From Piscirickettsiaceae bacterium (GTDB lineage: Bacteria; Pseudomonadota; Gammaproteobacteria; Nitrosococcales; Methylophagaceae): a stretch of DNA of 20,062 nucleotides. Made by a program: the position numbers and the translations under genes. The notes beneath the pieces were generated by a model. The model was not told where the DNA came from, searched no databases, and saw only the letters and a program-made list of their open reading frames with translations. How positions within the stretch are numbered: the first letter of the stretch is position 1; each line of letters starts with the position of its first letter. The stretch is taken from contig JABGUA010000187.1 in NCBI GenBank assembly GCA_018646825.1, positions 1 through 20,062 of the forward strand, read 5' to 3'. Below are positions 1 through 9,190 of this stretch, piece after piece.

Positions 1-1
1 C

Positions 2-277
2 ATGACAAAGGCATGCGTTCAACTCATCGTTTCAGGCAAGGTGCAAGGGGTTGGCTTTCGTTTTTCCACACAACAAGCCGCCAATACCTATCACATCCAG
101 GGTTGGGTGAAAAACCAGCCTGATGGCAATGTTGAAATCAGAGCACAAGGTGAACAAGCGCAACTATCTCAGTTTATTGACTGGGCAAAACACGGCCCAC
201 AATTTGCTAATGTACATGATGTCGCTATTACACAATTAGTGACGCAAAATGAATTAACACAGTTTAGTATTCGCTAA
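2..277 (+). CDS. acyP: Acylphosphatase
   Basis: Small cytosolic hydrolase of 91 residues that cleaves carboxyl-phosphate bonds such as those in acetyl phosphate or 1,3-bisphosphoglycerate. The family signature is clear: GKVQGVGFR at residues 12-20 supplies the catalytic, phosphate-binding Arg20, and the GWVKNQPDGNVE block at 34-45 supplies catalytic Asn38. Length matches the usual 90-100 residues of the family. The ATG sits at base 2, so its ribosome binding site and any promoter lie outside the window. An 17-nt gap separates it from the next gene on the same strand, so the two may be co-transcribed. Its exact physiological substrate cannot be told from sequence. Confidence 0.95.
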   Translation: MTKACVQLIVSGKVQGVGFRFSTQQAANTYHIQGWVKNQPDGNVEIRAQGEQAQLSQFIDWAKHGPQFANVHDVAITQLVTQNELTQFSIR

Positions 278-294
278 TTATTGAGGTTACAACA

Positions 295-728
295 ATGGCA
301 AAAAATAGTTTTTCTTGGCTAGGTTTTTTCCTTCGCTTACTCTTTGCTCTCATCCTTGTTTATAGCAGCTATAACCCCAGTGGCACGAGCTTTTACCATT
401 GGGCAAAAGAAGCTCTGCTTGCAGAACCATTGGCAGTCACCCCGCCCCTTGGCCTCTCGGCTGTCGTGCTACTCATTGGTTGGACTGCCTATCTTCGTGC
501 TACTTTCCGCTCTCTCTCGGCCTCTTTGGCTTAGCCCTCGCCTTTGCTTTCTTCGGTATCATCGTCTGGTGGTTAATTGATAGTGGCTTACTGGGTTTAG
601 AAAACACCGAGATTGTCACCTATATCGCTTTATTTATATTAAGTGCTGTACTAGCAACAGGCATGTCCTGGTCACACATTCGTCGCCGTCTTTCAGGCCA
701 AGCAGATATGGATGATATCGATGAATAA
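295..728 (+). pseudogene. DUF6524-type inner-membrane protein, frameshifted
   Basis: Two overlapping reading frames together make one four-helix membrane protein of about 143 residues. The first frame (295-534) gives the start MAKNSFSWLGFFLR, two hydrophobic segments, and LRATFRSL. The second frame (phase of 399-728) resumes with GLFGLALAFAFFG, two more hydrophobic segments, and an acidic end after GMSWSHIRRRLSGQ. From memory the joined protein matches the DUF6524 family; I did not check this by search. The break lies at a CT-dinucleotide run (510-518, ctctctctc). One extra CT unit, or loss of one base just after it, explains the -1 change of frame. As written, the first frame ends after 79 residues and loses half the protein. 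No function is known for the family. It may be real decay, repeat-length variation or a sequencing error. Confidence 0.75.
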
Positions 729-731
729 ACT

Positions 732-757
732 AAAACGAATTTAATTTAATCGTTTTT
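732..757 (+). terminator. Possible weak AT-rich terminator
   Basis: AAAACGA (732-738) can pair with TCGTTTT (750-756) around an 11-nt AT-rich loop, and a T run follows. It lies just after the membrane-protein frame. The stem is short and AT-rich, so this is only a weak candidate. Confidence 0.25.
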
Positions 758-863
758 AATTGCCTCACCTATATATCCTTGTTTTTAAAGGGTTTGAAAA
801 AAACGCAAAACGGTGTAACCTGCAAACTTTTTTGCCAGTGCCTAATAATTAAGGAGACGCAAC

Positions 864-1268
864 GTGACAAAGTTATCTGACATCGAAGGTATCGGCCCAT
901 CTTACTCTGACAAACTTAAAGAAGCCGGTATTGGTTCAATCGAAAAACTGCTTGAAATTTGCTGTGTGAAGAAAAATCGTAAAGCCACAGCAGATACAAC
1001 CGGCATTAGTGAAAAATTGATCCTTGAATGGGTTAACCGTGCTGATTTATCACGCGTCAAAGGCGTAAGCACGCAGTATGCTGATTTATTAGAATTCGCC
1101 GGTGTCGATACTGTGCCAGAATTAGCACAACGTAATGCTGAAAACCTACAACAAAAAATGGCTGAAGTGAATGAAGAGAAAAAATTGGTTCGCCAAGTTC
1201 CTTCTGTCTCTCAAGTTGAATCTTGGGTAGCACAAGCTAAAGACTTACCACGTGTTGTAACACATTGA
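864..1268 (+). CDS. DUF4332 helix-hairpin-helix protein
   Basis: A 134-residue soluble protein starting at GTG 864, chosen because AAGGAG (851-856) lies 7 nt upstream. It opens with LSDIEGIGPSYSDKLKEAGI (residues 4-23), and a second copy of the same pattern occurs at about 64-84 (LSRVKGVSTQYADLLEFAGV). These are helix-hairpin-helix repeats of the type that bind DNA backbones non-specifically, as in the DUF4332 family. There is no signal peptide or membrane segment. The gene appears monocistronic, with about 135 bases of spacer before it and a strong terminator after it. The cellular role of DUF4332 proteins is not established; nucleic-acid binding is an inference from the fold. Confidence 0.85.
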   Translation: MTKLSDIEGIGPSYSDKLKEAGIGSIEKLLEICCVKKNRKATADTTGISEKLILEWVNRADLSRVKGVSTQYADLLEFAGVDTVPELAQRNAENLQQKMAEVNEEKKLVRQVPSVSQVESWVAQAKDLPRVVTH

Positions 1269-1287
1269 CTAGTCGAATAAATATGTC

Positions 1288-1326
1288 AAAAAAGCAGTGG
1301 GTGCTCGGGCACTCACTGCTTTTTTT
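1288..1326 (+). terminator. Rho-independent terminator
   Basis: GCAGTGGGTGC (1294-1304) pairs with GCACTCACTGC (1309-1319) over 11 bp with one G-T pair and a 4-nt loop. Seven T follow (1320-1326) and an A run precedes it. It ends the DUF4332 transcript. The next gene starts only 14 nt later, so that gene either has a promoter inside this region or depends on read-through. Confidence 0.9.
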
Positions 1327-1340
1327 ATTGTCCAAAAGCG

Positions 1341-2258
1341 ATGATTAAACATATTTTTATCACCGGTGGCAGTGGGTTTATTGGGTCGCGCCTCTGCACC
1401 CTGTTACTCGAGCAAGGCCATCAGATCACTATTTTAAGCCGGCAAGCTGAAAGAGTTCGGACAATATGGCATGACAAAATCACTGTCATCTCGCAATTAA
1501 CACAACTCTCAGACTGTCCGCCACCTAACTGGGTTATTAACCTAGCTGGAGAACCCATTGTTGACCGTCCTTGGACAGAAAAGCGTAAAGCGCTACTGAG
1601 AAACAGTCGTATTGCTTTAACCAAGTCTTTGTTCGGCACATTACAACAATTACCCGAACAACCCGATGTCATTATTAGCGGCTCAGCTATTGGCTTTTAT
1701 GGTGACACCGGCAACAATGTAGTCACTGAATCAAGTCCACAAGGACAAGGCTTTGCTGCAGAGCTCTGCCATGATTGGGAACAAGTCGCACAAACTCATC
1801 GACACAAAAATTCACGCCTATGCCTACTAAGAACAGGCGTTGTTATTGGCACTGAAGGCGGCATGCTAAAAAAAGTCACCTTACCTTTTAAACTCGGCTT
1901 AGGCGGACCACTGGGGAATGGCCAACAATGGTCATCATGGATAGCGTTGGATGATATCTGCAACCTCATACTCTTTTTAGCTGAAAACCAGCAGTGTGAA
2001 GGGGTTTATAACGCAACATCACCAAACCCTATCACTAATGCAACCTTCACGAAAATCTTAGGTAAAGTCCTAAAGCGACCTACACTAGTGCCTATGCCCA
2101 CTTTCATGTTAAAAGCAATACTTGGCGAAGCATCCAGCCTATTACTCGGTAGTCAACGAGTCTTACCTCAGCGCGCCATTGAAGCAGGCTTCACATTTGA
2201 ATACCCTAATATAGAACCTTGCCTCGTCAATTCTTTTGCTACTAAACAGTCCCTATAG
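1341..2258 (+). CDS. yfcH: TIGR01777 / YfcH-like NAD(P)-dependent epimerase family protein
   Basis: A 305-residue extended short-chain dehydrogenase/reductase. The Rossmann nucleotide-binding motif is at residues 8-16 (TGGSGFIGS). NLAGEPI, the ISGSAIGFYGD stretch and the WSSWIALDD segment are typical of the YfcH/TIGR01777 group, which ends in a DUF1731 domain; here the C-terminal tail after about residue 250 fits that. Length is normal (about 295-305). The substrate of this family is unknown. The ATG at 1341 has no convincing Shine-Dalgarno sequence and follows the upstream terminator closely. The three genes downstream lie on the same strand with gaps of 57, 20 and 0 nt, so a four-gene operon is likely. 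Confidence 0.9.
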   Translation: MIKHIFITGGSGFIGSRLCTLLLEQGHQITILSRQAERVRTIWHDKITVISQLTQLSDCPPPNWVINLAGEPIVDRPWTEKRKALLRNSRIALTKSLFGTLQQLPEQPDVIISGSAIGFYGDTGNNVVTESSPQGQGFAAELCHDWEQVAQTHRHKNSRLCLLRTGVVIGTEGGMLKKVTLPFKLGLGGPLGNGQQWSSWIALDDICNLILFLAENQQCEGVYNATSPNPITNATFTKILGKVLKRPTLVPMPTFMLKAILGEASSLLLGSQRVLPQRAIEAGFTFEYPNIEPCLVNSFATKQSL

Positions 2259-2303
2259 CCCTAAAAAAAACAACATGCTATGGTTACCAAAACCAATTCC
2301 GAC

Positions 2304-2307
2304 GGAG
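2304..2307 (+). promoter_or_regulatory. Ribosome binding site that decides a start
   Basis: GGAG lies 8 nt before ATG 2316. It favours that start over the upstream in-frame ATG at 2280, which has only an A run before it. Confidence 0.6.
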
Positions 2308-2315
2308 AAAAACAA

Positions 2316-2729
2316 ATGGGGAAACTCAACAGCGCAGTAAAAACAGCTATTGAACAGGCTGATCTATACCCATTAGCGACAGCATCTAAATCTGGCCTTC
2401 CCAATGTTGTCCCAGTCAAATTCATTTTAATTGAAAATGACGATGAGTTATGGCTCGTCGATAACTTTATGGATAAGACACTAAGTAATCTCAAACAAAA
2501 CCCACAAGCCGCGTTAAATATCCTTATCCCAGATCAAAATATCTCCTACCAAATAAAAGGTAAAACCAAAATTGAAACTACCGGCGATAAATACCAAAAA
2601 ATGCGTGATATTGTTTTAAAGATAAAGCCTGATGCACCGGCAAAAGGCTTAGTCATTATGCAAGTCACAGAAGTGTTTGACTGTTGGCCAGGAGCGACCA
2701 TCGGCAATCGCCTCGATAGCGACGCATAG
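2316..2729 (+). CDS. Pyridoxamine 5'-phosphate oxidase family (FMN-binding split barrel) protein
   Basis: A 137-residue protein with the split-barrel fold of the pyridoxamine-phosphate-oxidase superfamily. The stretch YPLATASKSGLPNVVPVKF near the N-terminus and the WLVDNFMDKTLSNLKQNPQAALNI block are the usual first strands and the cofactor-contacting helix of small FMN- or heme-binding members. It is too short and too divergent to be PdxH. I place the start at ATG 2316 because GGAG is 8 nt upstream; the longer form from 2280 would add 12 polar residues. It sits second in a probable operon behind the yfcH-like gene. Cofactor and substrate cannot be decided from sequence. Confidence 0.8.
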   Translation: MGKLNSAVKTAIEQADLYPLATASKSGLPNVVPVKFILIENDDELWLVDNFMDKTLSNLKQNPQAALNILIPDQNISYQIKGKTKIETTGDKYQKMRDIVLKIKPDAPAKGLVIMQVTEVFDCWPGATIGNRLDSDA

Positions 2730-2749
2730 CGGCTCTATCACCTAACGCT

Positions 2750-3235
2750 GTGACTCGATTCCCAAGCATGTTAATTTCTTCTGCTCTTATTATCATCCTC
2801 GCTGTAGGTGGGCTGGCACTATTCTCCAAATCTGGCAATCCGCCAGGTCTGATTAATGAACAATTGATTAGCTGTCCCAATAAACCGAATTGTATTAGTA
2901 GTGAAAACAGCCATGATCAAACGCATTACATAGCGCCAATATCACTCCTCCCCGAACAACAGAAACAAGCAATGATCGCAGTTAAAACTAGCATCATAGA
3001 GTTAGGCGGAGAAATACAGAGTGAGCAAAGCCATTACCTTGCCAGCACCTTTTCTTCAAAACTGTTTGGGTTTGTTGACGATGTTGAAATCAGGGTAGAC
3101 ACTAAACAAAGCCTTATTCACCTTCGCTCAGCATCCCGCATAGGGTATAGTGACCTCGGCGCCAATAAAAAGAGAGCCACCGAGCTAAAAAACACCATCC
3201 AACATCACCTCGATACAATGATAGGAACACTCTGA
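2750..3235 (+). CDS. DUF1499 domain protein, membrane-anchored
   Basis: A 161-residue protein with one N-terminal hydrophobic helix (about residues 8-25) that acts as membrane anchor or uncleaved signal. The DUF1499 domain follows. Its marks are CPNKPNCISSE (residues 42-52), FVDDVEIRVD and the LRSASRIGYSDLGANKKR block near the end. The family is common in proteobacteria and cyanobacteria and has no proven function. The start is GTG 2750; ATG 2768 is an equally possible alternative, since neither has a good ribosome binding site. Its TGA stop directly abuts the GTG of yehS, which indicates translational coupling. Confidence 0.85.
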   Translation: MTRFPSMLISSALIIILAVGGLALFSKSGNPPGLINEQLISCPNKPNCISSENSHDQTHYIAPISLLPEQQKQAMIAVKTSIIELGGEIQSEQSHYLASTFSSKLFGFVDDVEIRVDTKQSLIHLRSASRIGYSDLGANKKRATELKNTIQHHLDTMIGTL

Positions 3236-3730
3236 GTGACCAATAACGATATTCTCCGCCGTATTCGCTACACCCTTGACCTAAATGATAATAAAGTCAT
3301 CGCGATCTTCAGCCATGTCGACTACCCCGTTACGAGAGAACAAATCAGTAACTGGCTAAAGAAAGAAGAAGACCCTGAGTACAAAAACTGTAATGACAAT
3401 CAGCTTGCTCATTTTCTCAATGGCCTCATCACTGAGAAACGCGGCAAGAAAGAAGGGCCAATTCCAAAGGCCGAGAAAAGCCTAAATAATAATCTCATCT
3501 TCACAAAACTTAAAATCGCATTCAATTTAAAAGCAGAAGACGTATTAGCAATCCTAGGATTAGCTGACTTAGAGATTAGCAAACATGAACTCAGTGCTTT
3601 TTTCAGAAAGCCTAATCATAAACATTATCGCAGCTGTAAAGATCAAATATTACGCAATTTTCTAATGGGTCTACAACTCAAATATCGTCCACCGAATATG
3701 GCAACGGATACCTTTGTTTGGCCAGAATAG
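3236..3730 (+). CDS. yehS: YehS / DUF1456 family protein
   Basis: A 164-residue cytosolic protein made of two related DUF1456 repeats. Repeat one starts NNDILRRIRYTLDLNDNKVI and includes the WLKKEEDPEYKNC segment; repeat two begins at about residue 88 with LIFTKLKIAFNLKAEDVL and includes FFRKPNHKHYRSC. This matches the organisation and length of E. coli YehS (about 156 residues). No enzymatic motif is visible and the function is unknown. The GTG start follows the upstream TGA with no gap, so it is almost certainly the last gene of the 1341-3730 operon. Confidence 0.9.
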   Translation: MTNNDILRRIRYTLDLNDNKVIAIFSHVDYPVTREQISNWLKKEEDPEYKNCNDNQLAHFLNGLITEKRGKKEGPIPKAEKSLNNNLIFTKLKIAFNLKAEDVLAILGLADLEISKHELSAFFRKPNHKHYRSCKDQILRNFLMGLQLKYRPPNMATDTFVWPE

Positions 3731-3834
3731 AATGCCTAAAATAACGTACAATCTCGCATTGTCCTAACAATCAGTTTGCTTTACCATGACTCTAGATAAA
3801 TAAACGATAATCATATCGACCAACGGGGGCTATT

Positions 3835-4566
3835 TTGACACACTTTTTTTCAATCAAAGCATTACGCACAAGTTTACTCATCGTTGCCATGGGCCTAATT
3901 TCAGCCTGTGCCACTACATCAAACTCCTCTTCGGCAGGTGATGTCAGTTTTGGTGAACAACCCGACAACTATAAAGAAATTGTCAAAACTTTTTTAGAAA
4001 ACAAGCCAGCTAGGACACCTTTAGATATACACAAGATTGATTTTTTGAACGAACCTAATAAATTTATTTTCGATCAGCTCACCCAAGAAAAGTTTGGTTA
4101 TCGTTCTTGTGCTTTAATCTATACTCAGAATGCCAGAGAAATACGAGCTCACTTCTTCTTAATAAACAATGGAAAAGTAATCCAACATTTACATGATTCA
4201 GGACTCATTTCTTTATCAGATAAATTCTGTAACGTTGAAATGCTAGCGCTTGAAAAAAGAGGAACATTCGCAACAACCGCCCAACAAGAAATCGTTGATG
4301 AACATGGCTTTAAATACATCACTTGCCAGACGGCTAGCAAAGAAGTCTTTTTCGCCTTTAACCCTGACAAGCAACAGTTAATTCAACAACATGACGGTAA
4401 AACGATTGCACAGTTTGATATTACTGAATTAACTGACACCTTTATCGTGGCAGAAGCACCAGAGCACCGTATCTCAATTAACCGCGCCTCAGGGTCTTTA
4501 TTACATCAACATAATGGTTCAGAAGCACAAGCGAGCTGCGAACTAACAAGCCAACGCAAGTTTTAA
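3835..4566 (+). CDS. Unrecognised lipoprotein
   Basis: A 243-residue secreted lipoprotein of unknown function. The signal peptide has a positive N-terminus and a hydrophobic core (LLIVAMGLISAC). The lipobox I-S-A-C places the lipidated residue at Cys25; with Ala at +2, outer-membrane sorting is expected. The mature part is polar, with Cys residues at several places (for example YRSCALIY, FCNVEML, ITCQTA, ASCELT) that could form disulfides. I recognise no domain. The start is TTG 3835, behind a G-rich stretch (3825-3828) about 6 nt upstream; no ATG gives a complete signal peptide. The gene stands alone between a 104-base spacer and a terminator. Confidence 0.75.
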   Translation: MTHFFSIKALRTSLLIVAMGLISACATTSNSSSAGDVSFGEQPDNYKEIVKTFLENKPARTPLDIHKIDFLNEPNKFIFDQLTQEKFGYRSCALIYTQNAREIRAHFFLINNGKVIQHLHDSGLISLSDKFCNVEMLALEKRGTFATTAQQEIVDEHGFKYITCQTASKEVFFAFNPDKQQLIQQHDGKTIAQFDITELTDTFIVAEAPEHRISINRASGSLLHQHNGSEAQASCELTSQRKF

Positions 4567-4570
4567 TATC

Positions 4571-4609
4571 AAAATTTTGAGCCCTGTTCTTCAGGGCTCA
4601 ATTCATTTT
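4571..4609. terminator. Hairpin between convergent genes
   Basis: TGAGCCCTG (4578-4586) and CAGGGCTCA (4592-4600) form a perfect 9-bp stem with a 5-nt loop. AAAATTTT lies on the left and an ATTCATTTTT run on the right, so it can terminate both the lipoprotein (+) and yjgR (-) transcripts. Confidence 0.8.
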
Positions 4610-4636
4610 TGAAATCTAAAAGCGGATTCCACTTCC

Positions 4637-6166
4637 CTACCTTCCGCCAAATAAAGAACCTAGTACACCACGAATTAGCTTCCGACCAACCTGCCCACCC
4701 AAACTCCGCATAGCGCTTTTAACAAAGGCATCCATTGCTGAATCACTGCGACGACTCGACGATTTGGACTTTCTAGTTTTCGCATTCTGCACCTTTTCTT
4801 TCGCCAAACGTGCTTTCTCAGCTTTAGCATCTTCTTTTTCTTTTTTTGCTGCTGCTTCACTCGTTGCTTGTTGTTCAGCCACTTTCTCTGCACGTGCAGT
4901 CAAAATTTCATAAGCAGATTCACGATCCACTTCTTTCTCATATACGCCCGCTACCAGAGATTGCGCCATTAAGGTCTTGCGTTGCTCTGGCTTAATGGGT
5001 CCAATTTGACTTTTAGGTGGCTTAATCAGGGTTTGTTGCACAATGCCAGGCCGACCTTTTTCATCTAACAGTGATACCAATGCCTCACCAACACCCAGCT
5101 CCGTAATCACAGTTTCAGTATCCAGTTTTGAATTGGCACGAAATGTTTGCGCTGCCGCTCTCACCGCTTTTTGATCTTTCGCAGTATAGGCACGTAAAGC
5201 ATGTTGAATACGGTTACCTAGTTGGCCCAGAACACTGTCTGGAATATCAGTTGGGTTTTGCGTCACAAAATAGACACCCACACCCTTCGACCGGATCAAC
5301 CGTACTACTTGCTCAATCTTATTCAATAACACCTTGGGTGCATCGCTAAAAATCAAATGCGCTTCATCAAAGAATAATACCAACTTTGGCTTTTCGGGGT
5401 CACCCACCTCCGGTAACTGTTCAAATAGCTCTGCCATCAACCAAAGCAAAAATGTGCCGTATAACTGTGGTGAATTCATCAATTTATTGGCTGCTAATAA
5501 ATTAATAACCCCCCTCCCTTCCTCATCGGTTTGCATCAAATCATCTAAGTTCAACACCGGCTCAGAAAACAATTGATCGCCGCCTTGGTCCTCTAAACCA
5601 ATTAAACGTCGTTGAATGGCACCGACACTAGCTGCAGAAATATTGCCATATAAAGTACGGTATTCTGCTGCATTATCAGCCACAAATTTCAGCATTGCCC
5701 GCAAATCATCTAAATCTAATAACAACCAACCGTTATCATCTGCAACCCGGAAAACCAAATCCAAAACACCTTGTTGGACTTCATTTAACTTCAATAAGCG
5801 AGACAACAATAAAGGACCCATCTCCGAAATTGTTGACCTAACAGGGTGGCCTAACTCGCCAAACACATCCCAAAACGTAACGGGGAAACCGGTAAAGGAG
5901 AAGGAGTCCAAAGACATAATCTCAACACGTTCTGCAACCTTTGGGTGAGGTTTCCCAGGCTGGCTGACACCTGACACATCCCCTTTGACATCGGCTAAAA
6001 AAACAGGCAAACCGAGCTCACTAAACCCCTCAGCCAAACCTTGCATCGTGATCGTCTTACCCGTACCCGTCGCGCCAGCAATCAAACCATGTCGGTTTGC
6101 CATCTTAGGTAAAAGTCCAATTGCCTGTTCAGCTTGACCAATAAAAATGGTTTGTTGTTCAGCCAC
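4637..6166 (-). CDS. yjgR: YjgR-type HerA/FtsK-like ATPase (DUF853)
   Basis: About 509 residues, strongly similar over its length to E. coli YjgR (about 500). It is a cytosolic P-loop ATPase of the HerA-FtsK group whose cellular role is unknown. Counting from GTG 6166, the Walker A motif GATGTGKT is at residues 31-38. The Walker B strand [12 protein letters not shown] has its acidic pair at 267-268. The [17 protein letters not shown] segment follows as in HerA-like sensor regions. The end is a Lys/Ala/Glu-rich coiled coil of about 80 residues, then a small hydrophobic tail (SLFGGR). An ATG at 6220 would add 18 residues unlike the family, so I prefer GTG 6166, preceded by the G-rich AGGGGGTAGG. 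It is divergent from the TIGR03790-type gene. Confidence 0.92.
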   Translation of the reverse strand: MAEQQTIFIGQAEQAIGLLPKMANRHGLIAGATGTGKTITMQGLAEGFSELGLPVFLADVKGDVSGVSQPGKPHPKVAERVEIMSLDSFSFTGFPVTFWDVFGELGHPVRSTISEMGPLLLSRLLKLNEVQQGVLDLVFRVADDNGWLLLDLDDLRAMLKFVADNAAEYRTLYGNISAASVGAIQRRLIGLEDQGGDQLFSEPVLNLDDLMQTDEEGRGVINLLAANKLMNSPQLYGTFLLWLMAELFEQLPEVGDPEKPKLVLFFDEAHLIFSDAPKVLLNKIEQVVRLIRSKGVGVYFVTQNPTDIPDSVLGQLGNRIQHALRAYTAKDQKAVRAAAQTFRANSKLDTETVITELGVGEALVSLLDEKGRPGIVQQTLIKPPKSQIGPIKPEQRKTLMAQSLVAGVYEKEVDRESAYEILTARAEKVAEQQATSEAAAKKEKEDAKAEKARLAKEKVQNAKTRKSKSSSRRSDSAMDAFVKSAMRSLGGQVGRKLIRGVLGSLFGGR

Positions 6167-6300
6167 CCACCTACCCCCTATAATTAAACTATTTTTAAAA
6201 CAAAACCTTTCCAGTAACAAACCGAATTATGTGATGTTCCGACTCAATGAAACCAACTTCATTTAATCCAGCAAGACAAATGTAATCATAAGGACATCCA

Positions 6301-7618
6301 GTGGCAAAGACATTACAACTATGGCTATTGACACTCTGGCTTAGCACAATCAATATCGCTAACGCCCGGACTTACCCAACCTCGAGCTACCAAACAAACT
6401 CAGTGGCAGCAACGTCCTAGTCCTTTTTAAACAGAATGATGCCCTTTCTCATAAAATTGCCGACTATTACGCGCAACAACGGCATATCCCAGTCAACCAA
6501 GTTACATCAATCTCACTTCCCTCAACGACAAACCAGTTAAGTCCACAACAGTTCTCAACCATTATGCAACAACTCAAGTCCAAACTAACACCAAATATCA
6601 AGGTCATCTTGCTAACTTTCCATGCCCCCTACCGCGTCGGCTGTATGTCTATCACCAGTGCTTTCGCTTTCGGTTTTGACGAAAAATATTGTGGTCAAAA
6701 ACCCAGTAACACATCAAAATGTAATCTAACGGCGATTAGCCCTTATTACAATAATCAAGCTAACTTGCTCGGCAAAAAGACAGTCCCATCAGGCTTAGTA
6801 TGATGCTTGGCGCCAACACCTTTCAACAAGCTAAAGCTTTGATCGACCTTGGTGTTCGTGCCGACAATACTTACCCAGAAGGTCATGCCTATCTTGTTAA
6901 AACACACGATCGTGCTCGCAGCACCCGCACCGCCATATTCAAACGCTTTGTTCATATATGGCAACAAAATCATAATGTCCATGCCCACTTTATTGATGAC
7001 AGTCATAAAAAGAACGACACCTCAATAAAGCACAAAAAAGATATCCTTTTTTACCAAACAGGCCTTAAGCATGTCCCTGATATCAGTACCAACCGTTACC
7101 TACCCGGTGCGATCGCCGATCATCTTACTTCAGGCGCTGGAGTAGGCATTGGTCATGATGGCCAAATGAAAGCATTCCGTTGGCTAGAAAGTGGGCTCAC
7201 TGGCAGTTACGGGGCGGTGATAGAACCATGTAATTTCACAGAAAAATTCCCCAACCCACAAATACTTATTCCAAGCTACACCGCAGGTGATAGCCTTATC
7301 GAAGCCTATTGGAAATCAGTACAACAGCCCGGAGAAGGTCTATTTATTGGTGAACCCTTAGCAAGACCTTGGAGTAAAACCATACTGACTTTCCAAGGGA
7401 GAACATTAATTATCAGCACCATAGAGCTTGATACCAATCAAAACTATTTGATTGAGGAACGGACTAGCCCTGACGAAAAATGGCGCGAAACACCCAATAA
7501 TGTCACCGCAAAAATAAAGAAGAATCACTTAGAAATCCACATTCCAAATGCCAAAGCAAAACTGTACCGAATTAGTAAAAAACCTTTTTATTTTGGCATT
7601 ATGCGCCTACCTGAATAA
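6301..7618 (+). pseudogene. TIGR03790-family secreted protein, broken by two frameshifts
   Basis: Three reading frames read in sequence make one protein of about 439 residues. Frame one (6301 to about 6380) starts at GTG with AAGGA 6 nt upstream. It encodes a signal peptide ending in NIANA. Frame two (about 6381-6803) gives LELPNKLSGSNVLVLF, PYRVGCMSITSAFAFGFDE and LTAISPYY. Frame three (6800-7618) gives MMLGANTFQQAKALIDLGV, LFYQTGLKHVPDI, RYLPGAIADHLTS, GSYGAVIEPCNF and EAYWKSVQQPGEGLFIGEPL, then runs to the end. These blocks match TIGR03790 from memory; the family's function is unknown. Each break is a -1 change of frame, explained by loss of one base near 6380 and one near 6797. All conserved blocks are intact, so decay is recent or the breaks are sequencing errors. 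No other gene lies in this stretch. Confidence 0.8.
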
Positions 7619-7662
7619 AAAAAACCAAGAGATCTTCAACTGGGTCTTTTATATCCCTAAAG

Positions 7663-7698
7663 AAAAAACGCCCATCTAAAATGGGCGCTTCCTTTTTT
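7663..7698. terminator. Bidirectional terminator between the TIGR03790-type gene and gnd
   Basis: CGCCCAT (7669-7675) pairs with ATGGGCG (7681-7687) over a 5-nt loop. A6 precedes (7663-7668) and T6 follows, so read on the minus strand a T run comes directly after the stem. This is the expected end of the gnd operon. On the plus strand the T run comes 5 nt after the stem. Confidence 0.88.
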
Positions 7699-7729
7699 AA
7701 AACACGTTTAATGTAACTAAGTCTTTCAA

Positions 7730-9190
7730 TCAAACATCATAATTAGTCGCCGAAATATCACCACCACGCCCAGTCCAATTGGTGTGAAAAAACTCGCCCG
7801 CCGGCTTATCAACTCGCTCATAGGTATGGGCACCAAAATAATCACGTTGGGCTTGTAATAAATTAGCAGGTAATCGATCAGAACGATAACCATCATAAAA
7901 AGACAGGGCACTACTAAATGTCGGTGATGGCACACCTAAACTAATTGCCGTTCCAACCGCTTTTCGCCAGCCCGGTAATGCCTCAGTAATCGCTTCGATA
8001 AAGAAATTATCGAGTAATAAGTTTTGTAAATTGGGTTCTCTATCAAATGCGGTTTTAATATTCGCTAAGAACTGACTGCGGATAATACAACCACCACGCC
8101 ACATCATCGCAATCCCACCATAATTGAGCTCCCAACCATAGGTGTCAGCTGCTTCACGCATCAGCATGTAACCTTGGGCATACGAGATAATCTTTGAAGC
8201 ATATAAAGCATCACGAATAGCATCGACCATTTCAGCTTTATCCCCGGTGAAATCACTGGCTAAACTTGGTAATATTTTGGAGGCGACAACACGCTGATCT
8301 TTCAATGCTGATAAGCAGCGAGCAAATACGGCCTCACCTATTAATGTCAGTGGAATACCTAAATCCAAGGCATTCATCCCTGTCCATTTCCCGGTCCCTT
8401 TTTGGCCCGCTTTATCAAGAATTTTGTCTATTAATAAACTGCCGTCAGGCTCTTTAACCGCCAAAATATCGCGGGTAATTTCAATCAGATAAGAGTCTAA
8501 AACACCTTCATTCCAGTCAGCAAAAACAGCTTGAATTTCATCACCGCTCATGCCAAGTCCCTCACGCATCAATTGATAGGCCTCACAAATTAGTTGCATA
8601 TCGCCATATTCAATGCCGTTATGGACCATTTTGACATAATGTCCAGCCCCATCATTACCTACCCAATCACAGCAAGGTTCGCCATCAACTTGTGCCGCAA
8701 TGGCTTGGAAAATAGGTTTTACCGCTGGCCATGCTGCTTTATTACCACCCGGCATAATCGAAGGGCCATGACGTGCGCCCTCTTCACCACCTGACACACC
8801 ACTACCTATAAATAAAATCCCTTTTTGATGCAACTCATAAGTCCGACGATCACTATCGTTATAAAGTGAATTACCGCCATCAATAATAATATCGCCCTTT
8901 TCAAGATAAGGTAAAAGCTGCTCAATAAATTGATCAACCACAGGACCCGCTTTGACCATCAACATCACACGACGTGGCCGCTTCAACGTTGCAATAAATG
9001 TTTTTAAATCATGACAACCAATCACTTGGGTATTTTTTGCAGGGCCAGCTAAGAACTCATCAACTTTACTCGTAGTACGGTTATATACCGCCACCGTAAA
9101 ACCGTGGTCATTCATATTTAAAACTAAATTTTGGCCCATCACCGCTAAACCGACTAAACCAATATCCGCCTGTTGCTTTACATCACTCAT
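7730..9190 (-). CDS. gnd: 6-phosphogluconate dehydrogenase, decarboxylating
   Basis: Catalyses 6-phosphogluconate to ribulose 5-phosphate with CO2 release and NADPH formation, in the oxidative pentose-phosphate pathway (and in dissimilatory ribulose-monophosphate cycles of methylotrophs). It has 486 residues, slightly longer than the E. coli enzyme. The Rossmann motif [12 protein letters not shown] is at 11-22, and NRTT at 37-40 is the arrangement linked to NADP preference. The substrate-binding [20 protein letters not shown] is at 130-149. The catalytic region contains Lys187 and the following HNGIEYGD. The C-terminal IIRSQFL and [14 protein letters not shown] segments are complete. It is the last of five packed minus-strand genes, its ATG overlapping the upstream stop as TAATG, with no strong ribosome binding site of its own. 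No zwf or pgl is in the window. Confidence 0.97.
   Translation of the reverse strand: MSDVKQQADIGLVGLAVMGQNLVLNMNDHGFTVAVYNRTTSKVDEFLAGPAKNTQVIGCHDLKTFIATLKRPRRVMLMVKAGPVVDQFIEQLLPYLEKGDIIIDGGNSLYNDSDRRTYELHQKGILFIGSGVSGGEEGARHGPSIMPGGNKAAWPAVKPIFQAIAAQVDGEPCCDWVGNDGAGHYVKMVHNGIEYGDMQLICEAYQLMREGLGMSGDEIQAVFADWNEGVLDSYLIEITRDILAVKEPDGSLLIDKILDKAGQKGTGKWTGMNALDLGIPLTLIGEAVFARCLSALKDQRVVASKILPSLASDFTGDKAEMVDAIRDALYASKIISYAQGYMLMREAADTYGWELNYGGIAMMWRGGCIIRSQFLANIKTAFDREPNLQNLLLDNFFIEAITEALPGWRKAVGTAISLGVPSPTFSSALSFYDGYRSDRLPANLLQAQRDYFGAHTYERVDKPAGEFFHTNWTGRGGDISATNYDV

Noticed and set aside
510..534. Programmed -1 ribosomal frameshifting in the DUF6524-type gene
   Set aside because: There is no X-XXY-YYZ slippery heptamer and no obvious downstream structure; an indel in the CT run explains it more simply.
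3748..3762. ACAAT/ATTGT hairpin after yehS as a terminator
   Set aside because: The stem has only five weak pairs and no T run follows.
3797..3819. GATAATCATATC upstream of the lipoprotein as a Fur box
   Set aside because: It matches about one and a half arms only, is one base short in the middle and does not overlap a recognisable promoter.
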